From Straminergon stramineum (lineage: Eukaryota > Streptophyta > Bryopsida > Hypnales > Calliergonaceae), in NCBI GenBank assembly GCA_963920665.1, contig OY987264.1, forward strand, positions 27,942,906 to 28,006,905: DNA of 64,000 nucleotides, written 5' to 3'. Positions 1 to 13,012 of the stretch are shown piece after piece (position 1 is the stretch's first letter; every line of letters begins with the position of its first letter). The notes under the pieces were generated by a model. The model searched no databases. It saw only the letters and a program-made list of their open reading frames with translations, and was not told the origin of the DNA. A program made the translations under genes and the position numbers.

Positions 1-224
1 AAAATAATACACTCTCCGCCCTACTCGAACACCAGCAAGACCAAAGAAGCTACACTTTATAGAAGCTCACGACACGAACCCTCTCCCACAGAGGCGCGAG
101 AGAACAGAAGCGAAGACACAGGAAAAGAAAGGCATGGAATCGAAGTACCTGTAGGAGTATTGGGATTCAAGTGTGGCGGTGAAGCGCCTGTGAATGGATC
201 AGCGGAAGCTTCTGATCCTTCCAT
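1..224 (-). CDS. Possible first coding exon of a gene leaving the window on the left (partial)
   Basis: I do not recognise this protein. The first 500 bases are clearly richer in GC than the spacer to the right, as is usual for a gene start here. On the minus strand an ATG at 224 in a plausible context (GTGCAATGG) opens a frame beginning MEGSEASADPFTGASPPH. This stays open to a candidate donor, CAG|GTACTTCG, giving an exon of 149-224 (25 codons plus one base). Read without splicing the frame stops after about 50 codons, so a spliced gene is more likely than a small protein. The sequence up to about 430 would be its 5' leader. The next exon is outside the window. The alternative is a non-coding leader exon or a pseudogene. 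Confidence 0.35.
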
Positions 225-499
225 TGCACAGGACTGGAGAAAGCCGCTAAGCTAAGCTACAGGCGAGAGAGACGGAAAAAGAGAGGTCCCGCGTTGTTGA
301 AGTAACCTAAGGTGAGAGAGGCCGCCCCTGTCTTCTGCGGCTATGGCGATGAGAGCTCTAGAATTATCGACAAAAAGGCACTTACTTGACTTAGGTCGAG
401 GTGGCGACACAGAATGTGTGAGAGACGAGTACAAATGAATGGCACTTTCGAATTCGAAGAAACGAGAGAGAGGACCGCCGCTTTGTGCGACAGCTATGT

Positions 500-1970
500 C
501 GCGAATTCCATGTCCCCCAACAAAATGTTGTCACGTGTTGGTGTTTTTATGCATGATTTTTCGCCAAGTGGCTTTATGCAAAAGATTTTGGCTATTTTTT
601 GTAAAGGAAATTTTCATTTTGGGGGTTCAAAATAGTCAGATTACTGCTCAATTTAATGATTAGTAGCCACATTTTATGTAGGTGTTTTCTACTTTTGATG
701 TAGATATCACCAGGTATCACTCAAGTATCACTCAAGTATTACCCAAGTATCTTATGAATATTGAGGAAACAATTGGCTTCCTCTCCAAAATGAAAAACAA
801 CAATTATAGTGCCTAACTTAGACTTTCTTTTTCTTTTTGAGAAAGTGTTGAGAAATGGTGATCACTTCGAATTTGCTCAATTGCTACATTTCTAATTCAT
901 CCACCTTGTAAACCAAAACATACTTTTTGATGATATTAGTGCATTTTTCATCTGACTTTGGCAACTTCATTTGCACTTTAAATAAAAATGGAAAATTTAT
1001 GGTGAAATAAAACTACTTTGATCTAGTGAAATGTAAACATTTATTTTGAAATGGAACAATTTGGCCCCATAGTGCATGGAAAAAAAGGTTCATTGTCACT
1101 ATTGTTTAACAAAATGCTTGAGGAGGAGGGTTTTTTGGAAAATAAAAAATGTCTCATTGAGGAAGATATAGCCCAAGGAGGATGGTGTTTTAGAAAATAA
1201 TCTCCAAACGAGGATGACAAAGTCGAAGGGGCAGGGCATTATTTTGCAAAGCACCCAATGATGAGGGTATTCATCATTGTAAACTACTAGTGGAACATCT
1301 CTTTTGCAACCAATGAACAAAAAGGGAATTTGAATAGAAAATATACAATGCTTCTTGAAACCCTACTTATCTTTTTTGAAAATGACTACAATTTTTTTGG
1401 TAGTGGTATATGATAGTGATGTAAACAAGCATTTAGAAGTAGAACCTTCACTGAACCATCAATGGTTGTACTCCAAAATTTTCAGACCTAGCATCACACA
1501 ATTGGTATTTACTTATATGTAGAAGTTAACATAAGTTAGTTGGATTCAAGGCTTTATTGGTTATCTAGTACACTATCCTTTGTTATTGAAGAGAGTAAAG
1601 TATTAACCCTAAATGTTGGAGGAATAAAAGATTTAATCAAATTATTTTTCATGTTAAATATTGGATGATTTTCATCCATGTTTTTATGTACAACTTTGGT
1701 GAATGGTGTATCCACATTATAATTGAGTTAAATGCAAGTTATATTTGTTACTTTCTAATCAATTATATGACACATTGTATTAAAAAAAAGTTATCCATAT
1801 TGTCTATTTGATTTTACCATTTGTATTGACTGGTTTTTTTTGAAGAAACTAAAATAATTATGCCTTTCAAAGTCTAGTCTCAATTTTACTTTGTAAAGAC
1901 TCCTAAAACTAAGAATTTATTGTGGTATGAAATTAGAATCTTATAACCATAAGCCTAAAAATAGAATGAT
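500..1970. other. AT-rich spacer, no gene seen
   Basis: Frames are short and broken on both strands, there are no recognisable domains, and A/T runs are frequent. It probably consists of decayed repeats. I see no clear terminal repeats here. Confidence 0.6.
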
Positions 1971-2053
1971 ATTCACTAGTAGAAAATTGCGTTGCCTTCA
2001 ACTTCAACAAAATTCACTAGAAGAAAATTGCATTGCCTTCAACTTCAACAAAA
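1971..2053. repeat. 41-bp tandem duplication (2 copies)
   Basis: A unit beginning ATTCACTAG and running to CTTCAACTTCAACAAA occurs at 1971 and again at 2012, with only a few differences. The CACTAG start recalls CACTA-type transposon ends, but no matching right end was found. Confidence 0.7.
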
Positions 2054-2303
2054 TCCAAGTGATGCAGTTTTCCGTTTTCTACCCTAAAAGGCAAAATCTG
2101 CGTTACAATTAACTATAACATAGTATAGCTTAGAGTTGCATTGAATTATGGTGAGATATTTAGAATTTCTTAAAGTGTATTTTGTATTCAATCTAAATTT
2201 TCTTCAATTTTTCTTCAAATTTATGATAATTCAAATTTGGTTTGCACTATAACATCATACACTATAATGAACAAGAATTTAGAATTGTACTAAGGAATTC
2301 AAA

Positions 2304-2607
2304 CTTTTTTAACCCCTAAAATACTTTCATATTTAGAAGCCCAAAACTACTCAAAACTACTTTTTTAACCCCTAAAATACTTTCATATTTAGAAGCCCAA
2401 AACTACTCAAAACTACTTTTTTAACCCCTAAAATACTTTCATATTTAGAAGCCCAAAACTACTCAAAAATAATTATAGCCAAATTGAAATCTTCATCTAT
2501 ATTTATTCTCTAACAAATTTACCTAACATAATTTCATCTTTAGAGGCCCAAAACTACTTCAAAATAATCATAGCTAGATTGAAATCTTTATCTATATTTA
2601 TTCTCTA
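2304..2607. repeat. 56-bp tandem repeat (about 2.9 copies) with a diverged longer repeat after it
   Basis: The core TTAACCCCTAAAATACTTTC starts near 2309, 2365 and 2421, a period of 56 bases with almost no divergence. A diverged copy of the last part (AGAAGCCCAAAACTACTC, then a stretch ending TATTTATTCTCTA) follows at about 2529-2607. The unit resembles the TTAACCCCTAAAG ends of the longer TIR elements at 13,013 and 43,224, so it may be an amplified element end. Confidence 0.75.
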
Positions 2608-2609
2608 TC

Positions 2610-4031
2610 AAATTTAATTGTGGTATCTTTTTATTAACTTGTTCAAATATGTCCTCCCAAAATATTAGAATGGAAAATATCAACTAATTGCAAGTTCAAT
2701 GTGACTAAACTTCAAAATATAGCCTTTCCAATATGTTGGAAAGTAGTTTGAGAATATAAGCAAAAAAATTTACTTAAAAACCTTTCATATTCATCTTAAA
2801 AAATTATAAAGTGGAATGTGGTATTGATTGAAAGAAAAAACTATACCACTATTAACTTTTACAAGAAATTGAAAGTTGTTAACCTCAATGGTAATTGTTA
2901 ATCCCACTGGTAAGAATGTTCTAGTAAAAAATTAGTATCCCTTCTTTTTCTTTTTCTTTCAAAATTTTCAAAATTGAAGGATTTCAAAGTTTGACACCTC
3001 CAGAAAATAAACAAAATCCAATTCATTCATATATAGGAGTCACAAAATGGAAACATACAAAGGGAAGGATTTTGAAGTCAAAGATTGGATGATGAACATC
3101 AAAGATTTTTTGAGCTAAACCCAATGAAACCATACCCACCAACAGTAAGCCCCTAAGTTTTGAAACTAATGTTGGCTCGTGATATATGCAAAACGGAAAC
3201 TGGCCTGGAATAAGGTCAATGTCGTCATTGATAAGTGTATTCATAGATGCTATGTTGAACCTCCCCAAGGGATCAATCAACCTCTACAAGTTTCAGAATC
3301 TAAACAATCCAAGCTCTCATAAGCTTGAATTGTGTAGATGCTAGTAAATTTTCCAGGCTTTACGTTGACGAGTTAACTAACTGTATGTACTCTTTGTCAG
3401 TCCCTCTCGAGTAATGCCACAAGCGGCAGCCCCACGATGGGACCGAGCTAATATAACAAATATCACCATCAATCTCCAAAGTTGGATTAATCATGTATTA
3501 GAAAAAATATCCATTATCACACGTTAAATGGAGATGTACATTGAAATGTAAATAGCCAAGTTTGACGGTCTATTGAGAACTAAACCATCTTTCTTCAGTC
3601 ACGAGAGTGCAAGTCCCCTCTTTAGTCTTAATGCCTGCAAGTCCATTACAGGAAAGATGTCAAATCGTTTAATAGAATCCAGGTCTGAAATATATTACAA
3701 AGAACAAGAGAAATAAAGCACAGCAATTAATGAGGACAAAGTACCTTCAAGAAAAAATGTCGGGAGATTCTTGTGGGTCCAACTTTTGTAATGTCCAATA
3801 TGAAGTTACCCACCCTAGACGCTAATTGTGATCTTCAAATTGGAAACCATGTTCATCATGCTTCTCGAAAGGTTATGAACCTCTTTGACTTTCGGGCACC
3901 CACATGCCTGGACCTCTACCAGTCTGCTCCAACCTGAAGATGAAACATTATAATAATCAGTGTTTTTAAAAAATACCAGTCAAGTAATACAATCAGCTGA
4001 CAAAGGTTCCGTTCACAAGACAGCTCAATGA
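2610..4031. other. AT-rich spacer, then 3' flank of the EDR4-like gene
   Basis: The part up to about 3,300 is low-complexity AT-rich sequence. From about 3,300 the composition is more balanced, and this stretch probably contains the 3' untranslated region of the minus-strand gene that stops at 4032. No further coding exon could be supported. Confidence 0.5.
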
Positions 4032-7000
4032 TTAGGAGGATGGCAATTGAGGTGCATACGTTGGTGCTAGACGACCGAGACCTTTAAGTTCGACTCCTGT
4101 AGTTTCTTCTGTGAGGCGACCGTCAATATCCACATTGTACGCTTTCCCTGGGGTTCCTGGTAAACCGCGCTTCTTTAGTAGCTCCAAGTCCTTATGATGC
4201 AGTTCCCTCCCGTTCACGAGTACTCCAGTTTTGCCATGGGAGCAATGTCGGGCCAATGGAAAGTTTAATTCCTCGATGAAGGGCTGCAAACATTTTAGCT
4301 GATATGAGTCCTGGGAACCAACCATAGCACAAGATTGAAGCATGAAGGAACCAGTGTGTTGATCAGTTCACAGTTCTACTCACCGGGATCATGCCCAGAC
4401 AAGGTCCACCCATGACTCCCCAGAACCCAGCTCGAAAGTCGTACCTACAAATCCCACCAGTTCATGCGACTCAGATACTTTTCCACAGTACAGATCTGGC
4501 ATCTGCAACACAACATAGTTTACTAGCATTCCACAGGCATAGACTGATAGAATAATAATAAACTATTACCAAGTACTAGTCTAGCTCACTATTCACGGAC
4601 ACTCCATACAAAAGCATTTCCTCTAAACAACAAAACATTAGATAATAACAAACATACTGCTATAAGCTTCTTTCTCTTCAAAAGTATAGAAGGGAATCGT
4701 TCAATATACAGTAGGAGAGGTCAAATTCTAAAACAATTTACAGGTGCTAAAACGGCCTTCAATTTAGTCTGGAGTGCACGGGGCATGAATTTAGGTCGGG
4801 GATTGGTTATGCAGCTGCATGTATTGTGATTTAACAGCGTTTCAAACGGGAATTTAACAAGTCACCACAACACAAGATGAAGAACGTACCAGTAAGACCC
4901 TGGATGTATGCCTCCAGCATATTCCTCTGCTCTTCTCACCACATCATCAGGCACAGGATGACCATTCACTACCACTTTCCGGCGATACTGGGTCGATTTC
5001 TTGCCCTTGGTGAACTCCTTGACACTTTTCTTGAGGAACCCTTTGAGGCCTTTGAACTCGTGTCCGTCATCAAAATCAGGGGTTTCAGGGGCAGACCATG
5101 TGGTCATTCGTACAGGATTAGCAGCACTTGGTCCTATTTTCAGTTGGGCCGAAGCTTTTTCTTCATCAGAATCACTGCTGGATTGCAAAAGTCTGCGATC
5201 AGGTGAGGTAGTCTTTAGCTGTCGATCTTTTGAGCTGACATCCTGACTTGTGCTGGACAATGTAGGGGAGAGCGACGTATGTGAAGGCTCACGTTGCCCT
5301 GATGGAGAAATGGCAACGATAATATGCTTTCCACGGTTAGGTGAGCTCTGAGCTGGGCCTAAGTCACCTGAGGTAGCTGGAGTTGAGGCTTTTGAGGTTT
5401 CCGATGGAATGCTCGTTACCGAAACCATATTCGACAACTTAGACCCTGAGGCAGCACGAGGATTGTGCCGGGCAGAAGGTGGCACTGGAAGATTGGCTCC
5501 AGATTGTGTCCGAATTACCACTCTGTCCTGAGAACCTGTTTCTCGGTTAGACCTTGTTCCTGAATATCTACCAGACGTACCATCAGAGGAACCAAGCCGG
5601 AAAGAGGATTCAGGCGATCTGTCACTTCCAGCTGGAGAAGAGGTTCCACTGGGTAATAGTAGGTGGTTCAAGCGAAAGCGCGAGATTTTCCAGCAAGAAC
5701 CACAGCGAAGTTTCTGTACACCTGTCTCGCTGCGACCAAGGTTTGTCGGAACCTCCAACTGCAGGTTGCAATGTCGACACCGAACATGGATACGTTCAGG
5801 TACTGTGGTATTAATTTGCAACCTAACTGTCAGCGTTTGCCCCTTCAGCGAAGAATAGGATGGTCCTTGCATCTGTCCACCTTGACTGAAAGGAAAACTA
5901 TTGGTCGATTCAGGTGCATCAGGAGGCTGACTGAAGTTTCCATGCAGCTCTTGCTTGCGTTGATCGGAAGTTTGAATTTGAAGAGGACTTTCACTATGAT
6001 TGGACTCAGGAGAACGATCAGGAGAGAAATAGGGAGAAGCACCAGCTTTGACTGGGTCAAAAGGATTACTAACCCCCACCTTATCTTGAGACCTAGAATT
6101 CATCGATCTCGTATCTGTAGAGTCATGTTCATCTTCATCATCCAACCTCTCACTGCTACCTCCTGCAGCATCTTCCCCATTTGGTTGTCCATTGTGCGAA
6201 AAGGTAGGTGATTTAAGCTCCTCAGAGTGCGACTTTGAAACAATCTCATACTGGTCAGTATCATCCACATTGGACGAATCTTCACTAGTATCATAGTTCA
6301 GAATATCTGGGTTGCCGGGAAACACTTGTAGATTCGAAGGGGCATCCGAGTCCTGTCGTGCACCAGCGTGTGCCTTCGACAAGTGCTCCGGTTGCGACTG
6401 AATACCTCCTATCACTGAATTTGACGAAAGAAAACGAGGAGGTGAAAGAGGTTTCCTCGTTCGAGGCGACTGGGGAGGAGAATACTCCCGCTTATCTAGC
6501 ACTGCGCCATGTTCGTCCTCGTCGTCAAATTTGTCCTCACTGACAATGAATTCCTCCTTGTGCAGTGCCTTCAGCTCTGGAGAAATCCGCCTGACTAAGG
6601 AAACATCGCTTGCAGGTGGCAAGGCCTGTTCAACCGCAATTGCCTTTGGAGGTGACCCATTTATCGTCTCGTTCAACTGACTAGCAATATCAGATGATGA
6701 GGCCCTTGAAATTGACTTCTGATCAGGTGTTACCTTCTCTTCGTCCACTCGAGTACCCAGTGGATTGTCCCTGCTTTTCTCTTTTTCCACTGTCAACTTC
6801 AAATTATGCAGAATTCTTCTCTCGTTTTCTGATACATTGGGCACGGAAGTCGGCTCCGCTGGGAACTTACATACTGCTTTATCTTCGTTTTCTAATCTCC
6901 ATCTTGTGCCAGAATTGAGAGCAGAATTACCAGCGTAAAGATCATTCTCGTGATGCCTATCACTGGTGACCACACCATCTGAGCGCTGTCGCCGATGTAG

Positions 7001-8748
7001 ACCAAGGATTCCCTCCTTAGTTCGACCAGTGGATGGGGCAGGCTCTACTGTGTCATGTCGAAGATCAAAATCAGTATTTCCAGTCCCTGTAGATTCATCT
7101 CCTTGGGATCTATTTCTACCCCTGGTGAAATATCCTTGCGAATTACGTATGGGGAGATTTCTTGACGCTCCCAGTCCGGGCGCTTGTCTCTCTTTCACCT
7201 TATACAGCGGTCCAGCATCCTGCAATCGCAACGCAGCAAGAGCTTTAGTGGGTGAAAATGATGTACGATCATCTTCGGCTTCAGGTGTCCCCTGGCGCTC
7301 TCTGGTTCTGTTGTTTGCTTCCTCACTCGTCATGTCAGCAGATGGTCGCCGGTAACGAGCCGCTTCAGCGACGAAATCTGCAGTGGGTAGCTTTTGACGA
7401 GTATTGACGTCCTCACTCGTTGTGTCTGGAGGTTGCCTAGAGCGCGCAGCCTCAGCGACTAAATTCGCAGGTGCTGACCTCTGACGAATAGTAACGCCGT
7501 CACTTGTCATGTCTTGAGGTGGTCGTCTGTAGAGAGCAGTCTCGGCAACCGAAGCTGCAGGTGGCGACTTCTGACGAGTATTGACGTTCTCCCTCGTCAT
7601 GTCTGCACATGGTAGTCTGTAGTGACCAGACTCATCCACCGAATCTGCAGATGGTGACTTCTGACGAGTATAGACGTTCACGTAAGCGGGTGTGTTTCTT
7701 GGTCGCATGTCTACAACCCCGTCCTTGTCAGTCGGTGCATCACTTATGGCTGACGGATTCCTAATCTGATCAGTTGGAGGAAAACGGATACTGCGGTACA
7801 TGTCATTCAGTGATTTCTTACCAGAATGGGCTTCCTCTAAGTGTGCAGGGCTAGAAACCTTGGTTTGTAGCACGTTTATTGGGGCTTCTCTCCCACGAAG
7901 AAGATCCACCTCCCCACTAGGACTTGCTAAAGAGTCACGTGTTACAAATCTCTGGTGATCCTGTCCTGTTCGGGAACCATTATCGGCATATGTATTCGTA
8001 TTGCTTGGCACATGAGGAGGAGGAGGAGGAGGAGGTCCAGGAGAAAAACTACTCTGGGGATGCAAGTGGCTCGGTGATTTCTTTCCGATATCCGCTGGAC
8101 TGAATCTAGGGTTTCCACTGCTATTTCTGAAATCACCTGGATCGTCTAAACTTGCCTGCCTCGATGTCAGGTCAAGTGGTATTGGTTTGGAGGGCAATCT
8201 CCTACCATCAATACTACCAGGATCTGCATGAACAGGAGGAGCAGCCCTGTTCAGTTGCTGTGCACGGGCTGTCGTCCTTCTAGCCCCAGAACCATCAGAG
8301 CTTGCATGTTTTGCTGCAAAACCATGATAAACAACAGGTACACAAAATCTCAAAAATAATAACCAGGGACTGAAAAAGTCAAAAGAAACAAAAGGCGACT
8401 GTCCCAAATCTTATTAGGAGAAATTTGATACTTGATGCTCAGTGACAATTAAGTGATGTAAATTAATAATCATACCGATACTTCGAAACCGATCCACCTC
8501 TTCCCAGCCCGAATCTCTTTTGCACATACAAAACTTACCTAAATCCCACACACCGCGGTCAACGAGATTCATTCACTACAAATTTAACCTCATATACTGT
8601 TCCCCTAAGTACAGTAGTGAAACATACCTCTCAGGACAGTGGAGCAGTTTCCACACTTGTATAAAGGGGTCCCTGGAGGAGGCTCTTGAAGAAGTGCGAG
8701 GCACTTAGGGCAACGTACAATCCGAGAGGCTTTTTCCATTGTAGCCAT
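4032..8748 (-). CDS. EDR4-like / DUF3133 zinc-ribbon protein, 4 coding exons, 1,285 aa
   Basis: Exons (minus strand): 8628-8748, 4890-8313, 4384-4444, 4032-4283, all with GT-AG junctions and matching phases. Residues 9-40 form a zinc ribbon (RIVRCPKC...YKCGNC; C13, C16, C32, C35) as in EDR4 and related plant proteins. A long polar, disordered middle follows, with four 30-residue repeats at about 255-375 and a second CxxC...CxxC ribbon (RCRHC...LRCGSCWK, about 882-910) typical of DUF3133. The C-terminal 150 residues carry VNGHPVPDDVV, HPGSYWYDFRAGFWG, GGPCLGMIPPFIEE, VLVNGRELHHKDL and ELKGLGRLAP, the conserved tail of plant DUF3133 proteins. Arabidopsis EDR4 restrains defence by bringing EDR1 to membrane sites; that role is family knowledge, not shown here. 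The start is the first ATG before the ribbon; M4 at 8739 is an alternative. At about 1,285 residues it is long for the family. Confidence 0.9.
7305..7675 (-). repeat. Four in-frame 30-residue tandem repeats inside the EDR4-like protein
   Basis: Units begin V-Y/N-T-R-Q-K-S-P and end D-M-T-S/R-E. Successive starts lie 30, 30 and 29 residues apart (about 90 bases). Each contains the pattern TRQKSP...A..V.E......YRRP...DMTS. The reading frame is kept through all copies, so this is an expanded coding minisatellite in the disordered middle of the protein. Confidence 0.8.
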
Positions 8749-11100
8749 CAACAAACTCCGGCCCTACACAAAAGCCCAAGGCCAACAATTATGCTACGTG
8801 AGCACCTTCAACACCCACAAATCGATGGTACTCCCAAATTCTGCGTCAATTGAAACGACAGCTGATATGTCCATTCTCATTAAATTCTCATATGTAATAT
8901 CAAACAGAACTTCAGCATTGCTTCAGATACCTGTTCGCCCTTCACCCGTGACTCAGTTCCGCAACATTTTCTATCAACAAGGACAATGAAGTCCGGTGTA
9001 CATCACCATAGAACGACAGGGATGAATCTCCATACACCGCATTCTGAAATACTTGACCTCACGGAAAATGTTCCCGACCTTCGTAGATATATTTCCATCG
9101 ATAACCCTGCTTTGCTGTTGCACATTACAGGCCACAGCATACTAAGCAAGTTAATACTTGCTCTGAAAATATAGAAAGACAAATTTGCAGGCATCGATGC
9201 AACATAGAAAAGCAGGAACAAAGTTAGCAACTTCATCAGCCGAAAGTTAAAATATTTGAGATTTCTCATCAAACTATCTATCTCATCCGATTATGTGGTT
9301 CCTCGTTCGATATTCATTGTGTCATAAACAGATTTTCCGATAAGGTTAACGGAAAGTCAGGATCAAAAATCGCTTACCACTTCCTTGGTCTCTGGGTCCA
9401 AAGTCGAAGTCTACAGGAATAATCAAACCCCTCTAGTACCACTACGCGACTGTTACGTTCCCCTACCAAAAGCTTTGCTTTCCCACTGGTTCAGTGAGCA
9501 GTAAAATTTTCAAATTATTCGAGATTGTCTCAGTTCAAAAAAGAGATGAGATGCTGAACGTCAAAGATCAGTAAGTCCCAAAGTTTAAGCGATTCGTATA
9601 CCGAAAATTATGTGACGAACCAGCTCCTCAAAAAATGACCGAAGCAGAGAATACAGACCTCCTACCAGAGTATCAATTCCAATCCCCGTTCCTGACCTAG
9701 TCACAGTACTTCACTAAAACCTAGAGATTACCTGCACATCCGCTGTAACGCCACCAATCACTCCACTGCGGTGTCCGCTTAAAAAAATTCAATTGAGCAG
9801 GGATTGCCTTAGTTCCAGAGAGTTAAACGATGCGAGATTCTGACCGTGCTAGAGCAGAAAGTCCCAAAGTTTAAACGCTCTTAATGCCGAAAAGTAAGTG
9901 ACGAACACTCCACTCACAAATCCGACTCATCAGCGTATCAACAACTCCTACCAGAGGATCAATTCCACTCCGCATTCCTGACTAATCACAGTAACGCACT
10001 GAAACCAACAAATTTTAAACCGATTTAACCCTCGGGTTCACCTCAAGACATAACACGTCCAAATTGAACACTACGGTGAACAGTAAAAAATTGAACTGAA
10101 TCAAGATTGTCTTAGTTCCAGTGAGTTGACTAATACGAAATCCTGAACGCCTCAAACCCTCCCCGCTCACTATGTCCCAAAGCCTAACCGCTTTCAATGC
10201 AGAAAATCATGTAAAGAACCAGCTCCTCACGAATGGATCGAACCGACTCTCAAAACCTCTTCACCAGAGCACGAATTCCACTTCTCCTTCCCGCCCTAGT
10301 TACAGTACCAAACGAAAACCTAGAGATTACCTGCACATCCGCTGCAACGCCTCAAATCACTCCCCTGTGTCGCCTTGACGCACTCCAAGTACACGCAAAC
10401 AGGTCCGAATCGCTTCCAAACCAAACACCAGAAATCCAATCGCGAAACTCCAATCCACAAGTCGTCAGGCCAGAAAAAAACAAAAATGTCGGTATCGTCC
10501 TCTCCCACGCACAACGACCACGTCAATGCCGCCACATCTTCAGGAAACACTTCAATCCTTCGGAAATGACAACAGATAACAAAGATTTCAAAACATACGC
10601 TCCCCGAATCACGCCTACACTAAACTAAACTAAACTAAACAAGCCTACCTCTCAACTCATTGTTCTTCCAAACAACTAACTTACTGCCATTTCAAAACAT
10701 CAAATCACCACACCCTAAACTCAACCATAAGTATCAAAATCTCACTCACGGAAAAGAGTAACACAATAAAAATTCACAGATCATCGCACAGACCAGGTTA
10801 GATCGCCACCACAAGCGCTTCGTGTCCGGGAACGAAAAAACCGTGGGATCCAGATCTTTTTCGATAGGGCATCTCCGGCGACATCCCGCGGCTTGTTGGA
10901 GAGAGGAAGATGAGGCCGGTGCGCGTGAGGGGAATTCAAAGGATTTGGTGAGACGACGGAGATGGTGCAGTGAGCTAGAAAGGTGCGAGCGCAAGGGCGC
11001 GCCGGGCGAGAGGACGAGGACGGAACGAAGGTGAGTGAAGAAATAGCGGGAGGGACAGAGGGACGGAGCGACGGAGGAAGGGTGCATTGGAGATCGTTGA
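8749..11100 (-). promoter_or_regulatory. Leader and promoter region of the EDR4-like gene (leader exon, leader intron)
   Basis: The sequence to about 11,090 is more GC-balanced than the spacer beyond. A candidate leader-exon donor (GCGGATGTGCAG|GTAATCTC) ends at 10331, and a candidate acceptor (AACAGCAAAGCAG) ends just before 9106. The stretch 9100-10520 is clearly homologous to 20440-21530 upstream of MAF1. It contains three imperfect units of about 260-300 bases (roughly 9530-9780, 9780-10085, 10085-10380). The leader-exon donor reappears in one of the others, near 9730. The transcription start is probably between 10,500 and 11,090, but no TATA box was identified with confidence. Confidence 0.5.
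9530..10380. repeat. Three imperfect tandem copies (about 260-300 bp) within the EDR4-like leader
   Basis: Each copy contains, in order, a block with TTAGTTCCAG or a variant, then AGTCCCAAAG, GACGAAC or AAGAACCAGCTCCTC, an AATTCCA motif, a CCTGAC or CCCTAGT motif with CACAGTA or TACAGTA, and in two copies CCTAGAGATTACCTGCACAT. The copy order is kept in the two-copy version upstream of MAF1. Confidence 0.6.
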
Positions 11101-13012
11101 ATCTAGGAATTTTGGTGGAATTTTGTGGATTTTCGAAATGATCGTGCTGGTTATGATATTAATGGAAGACATTTTGTTGAAAGATCCAATTTTCTCATGT
11201 GGGCTTGAGGGCTTCTAATATTGGAATGGGAGGACCTCTAGTGGCGCAAAAGTAGGGGTACTTTAAAAATAAAGATAAAAAAAATTTCTTGATTTTAAAA
11301 AAACTTATTTTTAGATTGCATGTTGAAGCAATAAATTTGAGATTATTATAAGTAATCCTCCATCTCAATGATATAAAAAGGTTAAAATTTTGATGATGGA
11401 ATTTTATTTTTCTTCAATGTCATGTTTTATTACAACCTAAAATAATAATTCTCCATATTTTGGTTTTTATCCAAAAAAAATATCTTATTTTATTAATATT
11501 TCTTCCAAAATATAAAACAATGTAGCCCTTATTAATAACACAAAAGATGAAATTCAAGTAATATGGCTCTAACAGAAAAGATACACAAACAATTGGTATG
11601 GGTTCAAATTTTGTTTTAATTTTTCTACTGTCGTTGACTTGTTGAGCATTAGCATGGGTTGACATTCAATCTAAAATTTTCAACTATTGTTGAAGGTTCT
11701 AAATTTAAAGGGCATGCGAGATGAGGGTGGAATTGGATGAGTTGTCAATCCTCATTCAAAAAATTTAAGCTTCTAGAGGGGACATTAAATAATTAATATA
11801 ATTCTTCTATCCAATGGAAATGAGACTTCATGAGTAGCTCTTGGTTAAAATGACTTTCTACCTAACACCATCTTACTTTTCATCCTAATCTCCAAGTGAC
11901 ATATTAAAATTTTGATACAACAAGCTTCCAAGCAACATTGTTAGAGTAAATTTTAATTTAAAAAAGACATTTCTATTGTTGAACATATAAAGGTTTAACT
12001 TTAAAGATATGCAAATGCATTTAAGTGTTGAAACAATTATGCACTTCTTTAAAATGTATGGTATTTCTAATAATAGAGGTTTTTTTGACAATTATAAATG
12101 TTCCATATGGCAAGTTACATGAGGATTTCATATAATAGATATAACTATATATTGTATAACTCACCATGTTGATTTTTCATTTTGATGTGTCCCATGATTT
12201 AATCCTTGAAGAACTAGGAGTGCTTTACAAGAAAAATTGTCATGAATTGTCATTTTTATTAGTGCATTGGGCAAATTTAAAAATAAAATGTTTTTTGAAC
12301 TTCAACCATATAAAATTTTAATAGACTATTATGAAAATTTGTGGAAAGAAATTCGTATTGTTTGACCTCATGGGTTGAAAAAATCATAAAGCCTTTAAAG
12401 TCAAAAACAAAACTTCATTTCATTCCTATGAAATGGATTGAGTAGACTTTGAGCCTTCTTGGTGTAAAATTTTTTCTCTACACAAAATTGAGCCTCTACA
12501 CTATTGAGTAATGAGTACTTTGTCTTGATAGGTGCACTCATGCAAAATTTTAGAAGCAAATAGGGGCTCTATCTCATTCTATATCACCTTATAATATGAG
12601 GAGGTCAAGAAAATTGACAATACATTAGTCATTTTTTTAAAAATAAATTGTGTAACTAGAATTTTTATTTGTTTGATATCAAATGATGAAAATTTAGAGG
12701 CAAATATTATTTTGAAATGTATGGAAAAAATTTCAAATTCTTTTAAAGTACATATTTCAAGATAATAGCATCTCCAGCTAGAAGAAAATGTTTTTTTGAA
12801 AACTTACCCAACAAGATTTGTAGAATTTTGACTCTTCTAGGAATGAGACTTTTGTATTTAAAGTATTTTCTTAAATTGCAATATCATTTTATGGTAGTTA
12901 CACACATGCCAAATTTCATAAGTAAATGACAAATTTAGCAAAAGATTTCAAAATTGCCCAAATTATTTTGAACAACTTAACTATTGATTTGGACATCTGA
13001 CTAAAATGATTT
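11101..13012. other. AT-rich spacer, no gene seen
   Basis: Only short broken frames are present. The composition is strongly AT-rich with many poly-A and poly-T runs. I could not delimit an element with terminal repeats. Confidence 0.6.

Noticed and set aside
5663..6211. 182-codon plus-strand frame
   Set aside because: Antisense to the long second exon of the EDR4-like gene, with no family resemblance.
6966..7355. 129-codon plus-strand frame
   Set aside because: Antisense shadow of the same EDR4-like exon.
9003..9272. 89-codon minus-strand frame, similar to one at 20,262-20,573
   Set aside because: The similarity comes from the duplicated leader block. The frames differ in phase breaks and contain splice-like sites, so they are not treated as a protein.
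10746..11087. 113-codon minus-strand frame upstream of the EDR4-like gene
   Set aside because: Ser/Arg/Leu-rich with no domain. The stretch is better explained as untranslated leader or promoter.
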